Below, piece after piece: positions 27,246-35,591 of a DNA stretch of 60,411 nucleotides. Numbering within the stretch: the first letter of the stretch is position 1; each line of letters begins with the position of its first letter. Below the pieces are notes generated by a model. That model was not told where the DNA came from. It worked only from the letters and a program-made list of their open reading frames with translations, and ran no database searches. The DNA lies in contig JAIYDN010000102.1 in the NCBI GenBank assembly GCA_027487485.1, positions 1 to 60,411 on the forward strand. The letters are read 5' to 3'. The position numbers and the translations under genes were made by a program. The DNA comes from Planctomycetaceae bacterium (GTDB lineage Bacteria; Planctomycetota; Planctomycetia; Pirellulales; Pirellulaceae).

Positions 27246-28322
27246 ATGGCAAGAGAACGTAAGATAATTGGAGGCTCTGAGGACGACAATGATGACGAGG
27301 GCCTCAACGAAAACGGAATAGACTTAAACAACAGCTCCGCATCAGGTGCCGGATCAACCCTTGGGTCCGTGGCGCCAAGCGAAACGGATGTTGCGCTCCG
27401 CCCCAAGCGAATGGCGGACATGGTTGGCCAGCAGGACGTCATGGACGTGATCCACATTGCCATCGATGCAGCCAAGAAGCGAAAAGAACCGCTCGGCCAT
27501 ATCTTGTTCGATGGCCCACCCGGTCTAGGAAAGACAACGTTCGCAACTTGCATTCCTCGAGAAATGGGGGTCAAAGTGGACATGACGAGCGGGCCTGTGT
27601 TAAAAGCCCCCAAAGAAATGATCCCCTATCTGACCAATTTGGAATACGGATCGGTCTTGTTCATCGACGAAATCCATCGGCTACCGAAGCCCGTCGAAGA
27701 GTTTCTGTATACGGCCATGGAAGACTATCGAATCGACATCATCCTTGGGGAAGGGGTGAACGCTCGGACTCTCAATCTGCAGTTGCAACCCTTCACTCTG
27801 ATCGGGGCGACCACGCGTGCGGGCATGCTAAGCGCCCCGCTTCGCGATCGTTTTCACATCCGGCAACATCTTGGTTATTACAACGAAACAGACTTGATCG
27901 AGATCTTAAATCGCAACGCGAGCAAGCTGAACGTGGTCTTAGAACCAGATGCTGCGTTGGAAATCGCCAAACGTGCGCGAGGAACTCCTCGTATTGCAAA
28001 CAATCGGTTGAAGTGGGTGCGAGACTATGCCATGAGCAAGTCCGATGGCACCGTGACCCTCGACATTACGCGCAAGGCATTAACCATGACCGGCGTGGAT
28101 GAAGTGGGCTTGGACCGACAGGATCGTCGCTATCTTGAGACGCTGATCCGAGTGTTCCACGGTGGACCGGCTGGTCTGGAAGCCATTGCCCATACCATGA
28201 GTGTCTCGTCGGACACTCTTGAAGACGAAGTGGAACCGTTCCTGCTGCGAAGTGAGTATCTTATTCGGACTCAGCGTGGACGTTGCGCGACGGCAAAGGC
28301 ATTTGCCTTGCTGAACCTATAA
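27246..28322 (+). CDS. ruvB: Holliday junction branch migration helicase RuvB
   Basis: The 358-residue AAA+ protein has an acidic, Asn/Ser-rich N-terminal extension of about 50 residues. LRPKRMADMVGQQDVMDVI, Walker A GPPGLGKTT, Walker B VLFIDEIHRLPKPVEEFLY, sensor LIGATTRAGMLSAPLRDRF and a winged-helix C-terminus (YLIRTQRGRCATAKAF) follow. RuvB hexamers drive branch migration with RuvA; ruvA and ruvC are not in the window. GGAG at 27235-27238 precedes the ATG. It is the last gene of the ROK-lepA-ruvB run, and its 3' end carries a small tandem repeat. Confidence 0.95.
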   Translation: MARERKIIGGSEDDNDDEGLNENGIDLNNSSASGAGSTLGSVAPSETDVALRPKRMADMVGQQDVMDVIHIAIDAAKKRKEPLGHILFDGPPGLGKTTFATCIPREMGVKVDMTSGPVLKAPKEMIPYLTNLEYGSVLFIDEIHRLPKPVEEFLYTAMEDYRIDIILGEGVNARTLNLQLQPFTLIGATTRAGMLSAPLRDRFHIRQHLGYYNETDLIEILNRNASKLNVVLEPDAALEIAKRARGTPRIANNRLKWVRDYAMSKSDGTVTLDITRKALTMTGVDEVGLDRQDRRYLETLIRVFHGGPAGLEAIAHTMSVSSDTLEDEVEPFLLRSEYLIRTQRGRCATAKAFALLNL

Positions 28323-28358
28323 GGCTGAACCTGTAAGCAAGTAAGGCTGAACCGATAA
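28310..28358 (+). repeat. Triplicated 14-bp segment covering the ruvB stop codon
   Basis: GCTGAACCTATAAG at 28310-28323 contains the last ruvB codons and stop. It is followed directly by GCTGAACCTGTAAG (28324-28337). After a 7-base spacer comes GCTGAACCGATAAA (28345-28358). The copies differ by one to three bases, consistent with slippage or local duplication. No function is evident. Confidence 0.7.
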
Positions 28359-28374
28359 AAACCTATAAGAAGGT

Positions 28375-29703
28375 TCATTCATACGAAGGGACTTGCCCGA
28401 TCAAAGTCCCCATGTCCTCAAAAAAATGAGGGTACGTCTTTTCGGTGCATCGTGGATCCAAGATTCGAATGCCAGGAATACGCAGGCCGATCAAAGCCAA
28501 GCTCATCGCCATTCGATGGTCTCTATACGTTTGCATGTCTGCACCATGCAATTTGCCGGGGTGGATGGTCAGACCGTCTTCATGCTCATCGACTTCGGCA
28601 CCGACACGACGCAGCTCGCAAGCAAGATCACCAATTCGATCGGTTTCTTTATGTCGGTTGTGAGCGACACCTCGTACTCGCGTCGGTCCTTTTGCAAACA
28701 AGGCTACGGCAGCTAATGTCTGAACGGTATCGCTGATCGAATTCATGTCGACATCGATGCCTCGCAAGGGCATCCCTTGAATTTCAAGGAAGTCACTTCC
28801 CGCAGTCAGTTTGCAGCCCATCGACTCGAGCACTTTGGCAAACTGCACATCCCCTTGCAGGGCATCCAAGCCAAGTCCTTCAACGCGAACTTTGCCTTGG
28901 GTGACTGCGGCTGCGGCAAGAAAGTAGCTCGCTGCTGAAGCGTCAGGTTCGATATCGTATTGGCGGGCGGTATAGCATTGAGGAGCGCCGACTTGATATT
29001 CGTACCCGTCTTCGATCGATCGGCCAGCTACCTCGATTCCAAAGGATCGCATGACTTCCGCGGTCATTTCGACGTAGGGTTTGGATACCAGCTCGCCAAG
29101 AACACGAATGCAAACGGGACTGGTTGCATAAGGAGCTGCCATCATCAAGCCGCTCAGGAATTGGCTTGAAACATCGCCTGCAACTTCCGTGACACCCCCT
29201 GTCAGTCCTGTTGCAACAATGCGAACGGGGGGGCAATTTGGATTCTCCGGGTTGGTGCTAACAACATTCGCACCAAGGCGTTGCAGACCAGACAGCAGAT
29301 CGCCGATAGGCCGCTGGCGCATGCGTGCCACACCGTCCAAGGTGTAGATCCCGTGTGTGGCAGCCAGTGCCGCGGTGAGAAACCGAACGGTCGTACCGCT
29401 GTTTGCAATATGCAAATCACCCTCGGGTTGAGGGGGATTGCCACTGCATCCGTGGATATCCAAAGTGCAGGCTGTTTTATCCCAATGAAGATCCAGCCCC
29501 AGCACTTGCCAAGCTTCCACCATGACTCGCGTGTCTTCGCTGTCCAGCACACCTGTGAGCCGCGTTCTTCCCGCGGCCATCGCAGCGCAAATGAGCGCAC
29601 GATTGGTGATGCTTTTAGAACCAGGTACTCTGACGCATCCAGACACGGGGGCCATGACTGGATCAAAAGAAACCGAAGCTGGATGGGATGGAATAGAATT
29701 CAC
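28375..29703 (-). CDS. aroA: 3-phosphoshikimate 1-carboxyvinyltransferase (EPSP synthase)
   Basis: The 442-residue shikimate-pathway enzyme joins shikimate-3-phosphate and phosphoenolpyruvate. Motifs are VRVPGSKSITNRALICAAMA, LHIANSGTTVRFLTAALA, PIGDLLSGLQRLGA, VSSQFLSGLMMAAPY, and RGVAHNRHKETDRIGDLACELRR. DHRMAMSLALIGL lies near the C-terminus. The GTG at 29703 overlaps the stop of the preceding PQQ-propeller gene by four bases. An in-frame ATG at 29655 would shorten it by 16 residues and still keep the conserved core. The coupling of a biosynthetic enzyme to secreted proteins looks fortuitous. Confidence 0.95.
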   Translation of the reverse strand: MNSIPSHPASVSFDPVMAPVSGCVRVPGSKSITNRALICAAMAAGRTRLTGVLDSEDTRVMVEAWQVLGLDLHWDKTACTLDIHGCSGNPPQPEGDLHIANSGTTVRFLTAALAATHGIYTLDGVARMRQRPIGDLLSGLQRLGANVVSTNPENPNCPPVRIVATGLTGGVTEVAGDVSSQFLSGLMMAAPYATSPVCIRVLGELVSKPYVEMTAEVMRSFGIEVAGRSIEDGYEYQVGAPQCYTARQYDIEPDASAASYFLAAAAVTQGKVRVEGLGLDALQGDVQFAKVLESMGCKLTAGSDFLEIQGMPLRGIDVDMNSISDTVQTLAAVALFAKGPTRVRGVAHNRHKETDRIGDLACELRRVGAEVDEHEDGLTIHPGKLHGADMQTYRDHRMAMSLALIGLRIPGIRILDPRCTEKTYPHFFEDMGTLIGQVPSYE

Positions 29704-30950
29704 TTTTCAGCGATCTTCCAAAGGCTGGATATTCCGCGAACATACATGGCGTTACCCGATATCGCTGGCGAGCCAAGGACGCTTTCGCCCATGTCATTGG
29801 TCGCGACCACTTCTCCTTTTTCATCGCCAAGACGAACGACCAAGCACTTGCCTTCTTCGGTAAAGATATACAGCAAGTTATTTGCAACCACGGGGGAGGA
29901 CCAAATGCTCTTAGCATCGGTCAACCGAGCCTGCCATTTCAGTTCGCCCGAATAGATATCCGCACATGCCAGGACCGTACGGCTGATGGTGTAAATGCGC
30001 GAGCCAACGACCAGTGGGGAACATGCGTTTGCACTGAGCTTGTTGTTGTCCCACAGTTTACTTGGGGAGGCACCAACGCTGCTCAAGTCCAACGCCGTGA
30101 TGCCTGATGCAGGAACGAGCAACCGACCATCCACAGCCATCGCCGACGGGATGGTGGAGCATGGCATATCAACAACCCAAAGTTCCTTGCCAGATTTGGG
30201 ATCCAGGGCGACCAGATTCTCGCGGGACTGCATCACCACCATGTTTTCTTTGGCAGGGTTTTGAATTGCGACAGGGGACGCCCAGTTGGCTTGCTTGGGT
30301 CGTTCTCTTTTCCATAGAATAGATCCGTCTTCGCAGCTTAGCCCTGCAGCGAACGAATCCCCTTGGCATTCCACTTGAACAATACAGACACCATCGACGA
30401 CCAACGGTGAGCTGCTCATGCCAACGTCATTTCCAGCTTTTGGAAAGTCGGTCGACAAGGATCGGTACCAAACCAAATTTCCTTCCAGATCGACACAAGC
30501 TAGATCGTTGGAACTGTAGAAAGCGTAGACATTCTTTCCGTCGGAAGCAGGTGTCGGAGCTGCGTTAGCGCTGGTCGGGTGGCAAAAGGGACGCCCGCGA
30601 GCGACCAATTCTTGTTGCCAGCGAATAGACCCATCTTGCTGATTCAAACTGATCAGATGCAAACGACGCTGATCCATCCCGCTGCTGCTGGTGGTGATCA
30701 CTTGATCACCAACCACAATCGCTCCGCCAACACTTCGGCCCGGTAGTTTTGTTTGCCAAGCGATGTTGCTCTTGGATTCGCCTCCAAATTCGACAGGAAG
30801 TTTGGAATCGTTCGAAACGCTGGATGCATTCACGCCGCGGAACTGAGGCCAATCTTCGTAGGCTCGTGCGTCGGAAAAACCGGCAGCAAACCCTAGGCCC
30901 AGCATCGCTCCAAGCGTCCGATTAAAAAATCGTTGATTCAATGAAAACAT
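29700..30950 (-). CDS. Secreted PQQ-type beta-propeller repeat protein
   Basis: The 416-residue protein has a signal peptide (MFSLNQRFFNRTLGAMLGLG, ending near DARA). The typical opening EDWPQFRGVNASSVS follows. Blades include LHLISLNQQDGSIRWQQEL, DLACVDLEGNLVWYRS, LVALDPKSGKELWVVDM and LACADIYSGELKWQARL. The ATG at 30948-30950 is chosen since the signal peptide begins there and the upstream gene ends at 30955. It is paralogous to the protein at 5632-6930. Its position between a secreted helical protein and aroA, with minimal spacing, indicates one transcript. Confidence 0.87.
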   Translation of the reverse strand: MFSLNQRFFNRTLGAMLGLGFAAGFSDARAYEDWPQFRGVNASSVSNDSKLPVEFGGESKSNIAWQTKLPGRSVGGAIVVGDQVITTSSSGMDQRRLHLISLNQQDGSIRWQQELVARGRPFCHPTSANAAPTPASDGKNVYAFYSSNDLACVDLEGNLVWYRSLSTDFPKAGNDVGMSSSPLVVDGVCIVQVECQGDSFAAGLSCEDGSILWKRERPKQANWASPVAIQNPAKENMVVMQSRENLVALDPKSGKELWVVDMPCSTIPSAMAVDGRLLVPASGITALDLSSVGASPSKLWDNNKLSANACSPLVVGSRIYTISRTVLACADIYSGELKWQARLTDAKSIWSSPVVANNLLYIFTEEGKCLVVRLGDEKGEVVATNDMGESVLGSPAISGNAMYVRGISSLWKIAEK

Positions 30951-30954
30951 GATT

Positions 30955-32097
30955 TTATCTTCCTTTGGCCAAAATGGCTTTGCCGGTGAAATCGGAGACC
31001 CGTAGTTGGAATGCAAATCTCTGAGCCCATTGCTCCTTTTGCTCGTTCTGGCACAGCTTCAGCAAGATACGGTTCTTGCCTGCTTTGAGTGCGACACGCT
31101 CCACATACTGATCGATTTGCATGGAAGTGTGATAGACCTCGTTGGACATGATCAGCTTTCCATTAATCCATGCTTTATTGCCGTTGATGCATCCCAATCG
31201 CAGTTCTGCTTCCGTCTCTGTGGGCGAATCAAATTCTGCAAGGGCATAAACGATGCAGCCCTTTTCGTTGGAAAAAACTTCGGCCAGGTCCAGTTCCCCT
31301 TGAACGTTTTCCGTGCTTTTGCTGATCCAGCTCACTTTTCCATTTTTGCCGTCGTACTCGGCCTTTTCACTCTGAGCGATCGCGTCCGCTTCCACCGGGA
31401 AAACTTTGTCAAAGTTGGCCGTGCCAACGTGATCGAAGGGGCCGATCAACTTCCAGTCCATCAAGAAACCAAAATGCTTCGCTTGGTCGACTGCAACACC
31501 GGCCTCTTTTAAGCTTTCGATAATGCCGGTGACTTGTTCGGGATGTCGCGCTGCTTGCAGCAACGATTCCAGCTCCGGAGTGCTAGGTTTTGCATCGATG
31601 GCGTCTTTCACGGCCAAATAGCGAAGCTCTTGGCTAGGGTCCTCTCGCATGCTGGCAAGCATGGACTTTCGTATCGCTTCGTCGTTTTGGCTCAGCCAAT
31701 GAAAAACGGTATACCGGGCTTCATCATTTTGAGTGGTATCCGCGAGGAAGGCCTTCAATTCTGCAGTTTGGCTGGCTCCCGACTGTTGATAAATTGAGTT
31801 CGCTACCCCGAGCAGCCAGTTTCGTCCCAAAGGAGTGGCACCATTCATGGCTTTGAGCACCGACAGGAGCTTCACATCCTTCTGAGCCCGAATTTGCTTG
31901 GCGACTTTGGCCGACATCTGGTTGCTTTTGTCATTTGCCTCGACGGTTCGAAGCTTCTGAATAAGCTCGTCACCGGTCTCGGCACGGGTTTGGGAAGCCA
32001 AAGCGAACGTCGCCATCCCTGTGATCAGCATCGCAAAACAGGCTCGGAACGGCCTGGCGGCAAGCTCCTTCCAACGTAATTCTTCCCGCAATATCAT
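30955..32097 (-). CDS. Secreted protein: HEAT-like helices plus C-terminal beta-sandwich
   Basis: The 380-residue protein has a signal peptide (hydrophobic core about 20-37, ending TRAETGDEL). About 160 residues of HEAT-like helices follow (for example SMREDPSQELRYLAVKDAI). The C-terminal half starts with DWKLIGPFDH and has WINGKLI and LKAGKNRILLKLCQNEQ. The latter pattern is shared by galactose-binding-like or PA14-like beta-sandwich modules that often sit in sugar-active secreted proteins. It is first in the operon with the PQQ propeller, which it may accompany outside the cytoplasm. No catalytic motif is visible. Confidence 0.72.
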   Translation of the reverse strand: MILREELRWKELAARPFRACFAMLITGMATFALASQTRAETGDELIQKLRTVEANDKSNQMSAKVAKQIRAQKDVKLLSVLKAMNGATPLGRNWLLGVANSIYQQSGASQTAELKAFLADTTQNDEARYTVFHWLSQNDEAIRKSMLASMREDPSQELRYLAVKDAIDAKPSTPELESLLQAARHPEQVTGIIESLKEAGVAVDQAKHFGFLMDWKLIGPFDHVGTANFDKVFPVEADAIAQSEKAEYDGKNGKVSWISKSTENVQGELDLAEVFSNEKGCIVYALAEFDSPTETEAELRLGCINGNKAWINGKLIMSNEVYHTSMQIDQYVERVALKAGKNRILLKLCQNEQKEQWAQRFAFQLRVSDFTGKAILAKGR

Positions 32098-32221
32098 GAT
32101 CGGCTACGGCTCCTGGTCCTGTGATTTCGGCTTCTAGGCAAATTCGATCCCAGATTATGGAGTTAACAGCAGCAATAGGAAAGGGCCTGCACGCTCCCTT
32201 TTCTTAGGCTATTATGGTGCG

Positions 32222-34429
32222 ATGCAGGTATCTAAACAAAACTTCACCTTTTCGACTGAACCATGGCTCGTGACGCTGTCGATTTTGGTATGCATTGCCA
32301 CGATCGCTCTTTCCTATTTGGCTTGGCGGCGAAGCGGATATCTACGGCCTGTTCTGTGGCTGGAGCTTTTGCGATGCGCGATCGTAGCCTTCGGAGCTCT
32401 TTTGCTGAACCAGCCTGAATGGGTTCAAGAGTTTCAATCGGACGAAAAGCCAGTCTTGATGCTTTTGGCGGACGCTTCGCAAAGTATGCAGACCAAGGAC
32501 GCAGTATTTGCCGCCCCCGACGGACGCAATGATGTCCGCTCCCGTGCCGAGGCAATAGCGCCCATGTTAGATACTGAAAAATGGAGTGCTCTATCCAGTG
32601 GAATGGAAGTCCAGATCACGAAGTTCCCTTTGGAAGGTTCGGACGCTGGCACCGACTTGAATGCCGCCTTATCCACTGCGCTCGATTCCAAGCGTCAAAT
32701 TGCCGGTGTTGTTTTAATGTCCGACGGCGACTGGAACCAAGGCTCCTCCCCCATGACGGCTGCCATGCGATATCGATCTCAAGGCATACCGATCTTGGCC
32801 GTTCCTGTTGGCGCACCTAATCGTCTTCCTGATATCGAACTTCTGAGTGTCGATACGCCGACGTTCGGTATTACCAACAAGGCAGTTCGAATCCCTTTTG
32901 TAATCGAATCTGCGATGCCTCGCGATCACGTTGCCAATGTGGTTGTTACCAGTTCCGATGGAGAGCGGCTCACCAAAGAAGTTCGCATTGCCGCCATGTC
33001 GCGGACCACGGACTTCGTCAATTGGGTCCCAAAGACTGAAGGGGAATTCACCTTAACCGTGGACGTCCCAACGCATGCGGAAGAACTCATAGCGACCAAC
33101 AATACCATGTCGACACCGATTGTGATTCGAGCTGAGAGGCTTAAGGTATTGGTGATCGAAGGATATCCACGGTGGGAGTATCGCTATCTTCGAAACGCTC
33201 TGTCGCGCGATCCAGGAGTTGATGTTTCATGTCTCTTGTTTCATCCTACCCTTGGCAAAGTGGGCGGTGGCAATCGAGATTACATCAAGGAATTTCCTAA
33301 CACGCCTGATGAGCTTTCTCAGTACGATGTCGTCTTCTTAGGAGACGTTGGACTGGACGATAATCAAATGACTGCCGAACAATGCAAGCTGCTTCGTGGG
33401 TTGATTGAGTATCAAGCAAGTGGATTGGTTCTGATGCCTGGATGGCAAGGGCGCCAAAACACCTTGGTGGATACAGACTTGGAACCGCTTTTTCCTGTGG
33501 TTTTGGATTCGGCACAACCCAGCGGCATCGGTTCGAAAACCCCAATGAAGTTTGATTTGACCGAAGCAGGTCGACGAAGCCTTCTGACCAAGCTTGCGGA
33601 TACTCAAGACGATAACCTCGAGGCTTGGTCCAATTTACCTGGCTTTCAATGGTATGCCCCCGTGGTCAAAGCGAAAGCTGGTTCGGAAGTTCTTTGTGTG
33701 CACAGCGAATCTAGCAACGAATTTGGCCGAGTTCCCTTGATCGTAACGAAGACATTTGGAGCTGGAAAAGTCCTGTTCATGGGGACGGAGGGTGCGTGGC
33801 GTTGGCGACGCGGGGTCGAGGACAAGTACCATTACCGTTTCTGGGGGCAAGTCGTTCGATGGATGGCTTACCAACGCAATATGGCAAAAGGTGAAACCAT
33901 GCGATTCTATTTTTCTCCGGACCAGCCAACGCTTGGCCAAACATTGGCCTTGCGAGCCAATGTGATGGAGAAGTCCGGTGAGCCCTTGGTATCAGGTGAT
34001 GTTGCCGTTCGAATCACCGCCCCCTCGGGAAAATTCAAAACCATTCGTCTCACTAGCGCAGGCGCAGATAGCTGGGGATCCTTCGAAGGCCGATATGCCG
34101 TCGACGAGCCCGGTTCCCATTCCGTGGTTTTGACCTGCAAGCAAACCGAGGCAACATTAGAAACAAGCTTTTTTGTTCAAGGAACATCGCGAGAAAGGAT
34201 CGGTCTTGCCGCTCGCCCCAAAGTCCTCGAAGAATTAGCTCGAGCCACCAATGGGAAAGTCCTGTCGCTTACCGATCCCGATGCGATGGGGTCGGTCATT
34301 CGGAACATCCCACCTGCGCCTTCGTTATTGCGTCGGTTCCAGCTTTGGGCTCATCCATGGACCATCGGCTTGATGGTCACGGCCCTTGCTGCATTCTGGA
34401 TCGGACGCAAATGGGCAGGGCTGATCTAG
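32222..34429 (+). CDS. Membrane-anchored vWA / glutamine-amidotransferase-like protein
   Basis: The 735-residue protein has two N-terminal helices (about 15-35 and 43-63). A von Willebrand A-like domain follows with MIDAS pattern DASQSM (about residue 84) and LMSDGDWNQGS. A class-I-glutamine-amidotransferase-like fold comes next (LKVLVIEGYPRWEYRYLRNAL, VLFMGTEGAWRWRRGV). Beta-sandwich segments and one C-terminal helix near 710-728 complete it. In planctomycetes such proteins often sit with MoxR ATPase and DUF58 genes, but none is adjacent here. It is divergent from the secreted-protein operon across 124 bp. The catalytic amidotransferase Cys is not evident. Confidence 0.8.
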   Translation: MQVSKQNFTFSTEPWLVTLSILVCIATIALSYLAWRRSGYLRPVLWLELLRCAIVAFGALLLNQPEWVQEFQSDEKPVLMLLADASQSMQTKDAVFAAPDGRNDVRSRAEAIAPMLDTEKWSALSSGMEVQITKFPLEGSDAGTDLNAALSTALDSKRQIAGVVLMSDGDWNQGSSPMTAAMRYRSQGIPILAVPVGAPNRLPDIELLSVDTPTFGITNKAVRIPFVIESAMPRDHVANVVVTSSDGERLTKEVRIAAMSRTTDFVNWVPKTEGEFTLTVDVPTHAEELIATNNTMSTPIVIRAERLKVLVIEGYPRWEYRYLRNALSRDPGVDVSCLLFHPTLGKVGGGNRDYIKEFPNTPDELSQYDVVFLGDVGLDDNQMTAEQCKLLRGLIEYQASGLVLMPGWQGRQNTLVDTDLEPLFPVVLDSAQPSGIGSKTPMKFDLTEAGRRSLLTKLADTQDDNLEAWSNLPGFQWYAPVVKAKAGSEVLCVHSESSNEFGRVPLIVTKTFGAGKVLFMGTEGAWRWRRGVEDKYHYRFWGQVVRWMAYQRNMAKGETMRFYFSPDQPTLGQTLALRANVMEKSGEPLVSGDVAVRITAPSGKFKTIRLTSAGADSWGSFEGRYAVDEPGSHSVVLTCKQTEATLETSFFVQGTSRERIGLAARPKVLEELARATNGKVLSLTDPDAMGSVIRNIPPAPSLLRRFQLWAHPWTIGLMVTALAAFWIGRKWAGLI

Positions 34430-34500
34430 GCCTTGCAACAATAGCCTGGCTTGAAACAAACTTCGCGAGCGGAAGGGCTCATGCCATTCGATAGCACGTA

Positions 34501-35346
34501 TCAGTTGTTGCGCAAACGTTCCTGTCGTTCTTGCTCTTCTTCATACGCCATATCGATCAAATGCAAAACAGCATCCACATCGGCTGCTTCCGTCGGAAAC
34601 TCGAACATACCCGTCAGTTTGAAATCGGGCCTAAGTTCGCCCTTTTCGTGCAATTCCCAAATCTCTTCCGCGTAATGAGTATGCTCTAACGCAGGGGCGA
34701 ATCGTGCGTAGTACTGAGTGATGTTTTCGACATCTCGCTGGAGCATGCTTTTGGCGCTGTTGTTGGCTGCGGCATTCACAACTTGAGGCAAGTCAATAAT
34801 AACCGGCCCATTCGCATCCTGAAGGACATTGAACTCCGATAGGTCACCATGAATCAACCCGACACACATCATGCGCAATATATAGTTCATCACAGTCGCA
34901 TGGTCTTTGATCGCTTGTTCCGCTGACATGGAGATATCATTCAGTCGCGGTGCAACGTCACCATCCGCTCCGACAATCAGTTCCATCAACAACACGCCGC
35001 CGAACAATCCGTACGGTTTGGGAACGCGAACTCCTGCTGCGGCAAGCTGGAACAACGCGTCGACTTCAGCCCTTTGCCAAACCTCTTCTTGTTGATCCCT
35101 ACCAAACTTCGATCGCTTCTCCATAGCTCTTTGTCGCCGGCTGTTTCGAATCTTACGACCTTCCTGATACTGAACCGCTTTCTTAAAACTGCGATCCGCC
35201 ACATCCTTATAAACCTTGGCGCAACAAATCTCTTGGCCGCAACGCACCAGAAAAACTTGGGCCTCTTTGCCACTCATGAGCGAACGCAGAACTTCGTCAA
35301 CGAGTCCGTCATCGATCAGCGGCTGAATACTCTTGGGTACTTTCAA
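34501..35346 (-). CDS. RIO-type serine protein kinase
   Basis: The 281-residue kinase has SGKEAQVFLVRCGQEICCAKVYK, which corresponds to the RIO nucleotide-binding region and Lys. The basic RIO1 loop is KIRNSRRQRAMEKRSKFG, the hinge is GGVLLMELI, and the catalytic loop is GLIHGDLSEFNVL with Asp and Asn. VIIDLPQVV supplies the metal-binding Asp. RIO1 in eukaryotes and archaea matures the small ribosomal subunit; the bacterial role is uncertain. No ATG is available at the family start. TTG at 35344-35346 gives KVPKSIQPLIDDGLVDEVL, which fits the family N-terminus, although the ribosome site is weak. Confidence 0.88.
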   Translation of the reverse strand: MKVPKSIQPLIDDGLVDEVLRSLMSGKEAQVFLVRCGQEICCAKVYKDVADRSFKKAVQYQEGRKIRNSRRQRAMEKRSKFGRDQQEEVWQRAEVDALFQLAAAGVRVPKPYGLFGGVLLMELIVGADGDVAPRLNDISMSAEQAIKDHATVMNYILRMMCVGLIHGDLSEFNVLQDANGPVIIDLPQVVNAAANNSAKSMLQRDVENITQYYARFAPALEHTHYAEEIWELHEKGELRPDFKLTGMFEFPTEAADVDAVLHLIDMAYEEEQERQERLRNN

Positions 35347-35591
35347 GGCGTTGCTTCTTTTAGAACATGGAAAATTTTATCCGGCAGCGACGATGTGCTA
35401 GAACGTCCGAACGCCAGAGCGATCGTCCGCTAGGAAGCAAAAGAACTCCGGACAACCATCGGATCGTGAGAAGGGGCGCCTGCTTTGGATTAGTCTCACT
35501 AACTTAGCACGAATAAGGCATTATCGCAAACAGGCATAGAGGCCTGCCTTGTGGGATCGGCAAGACCTGTTTCGTTAAAACCTGAGCAATT

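Noticed and set aside
29700-32097. PQQ propeller as a quinoprotein dehydrogenase working with aroA
   Set aside because: No catalytic or cofactor-binding residues specific to quinoproteins are visible; shared transcription does not imply shared pathway.
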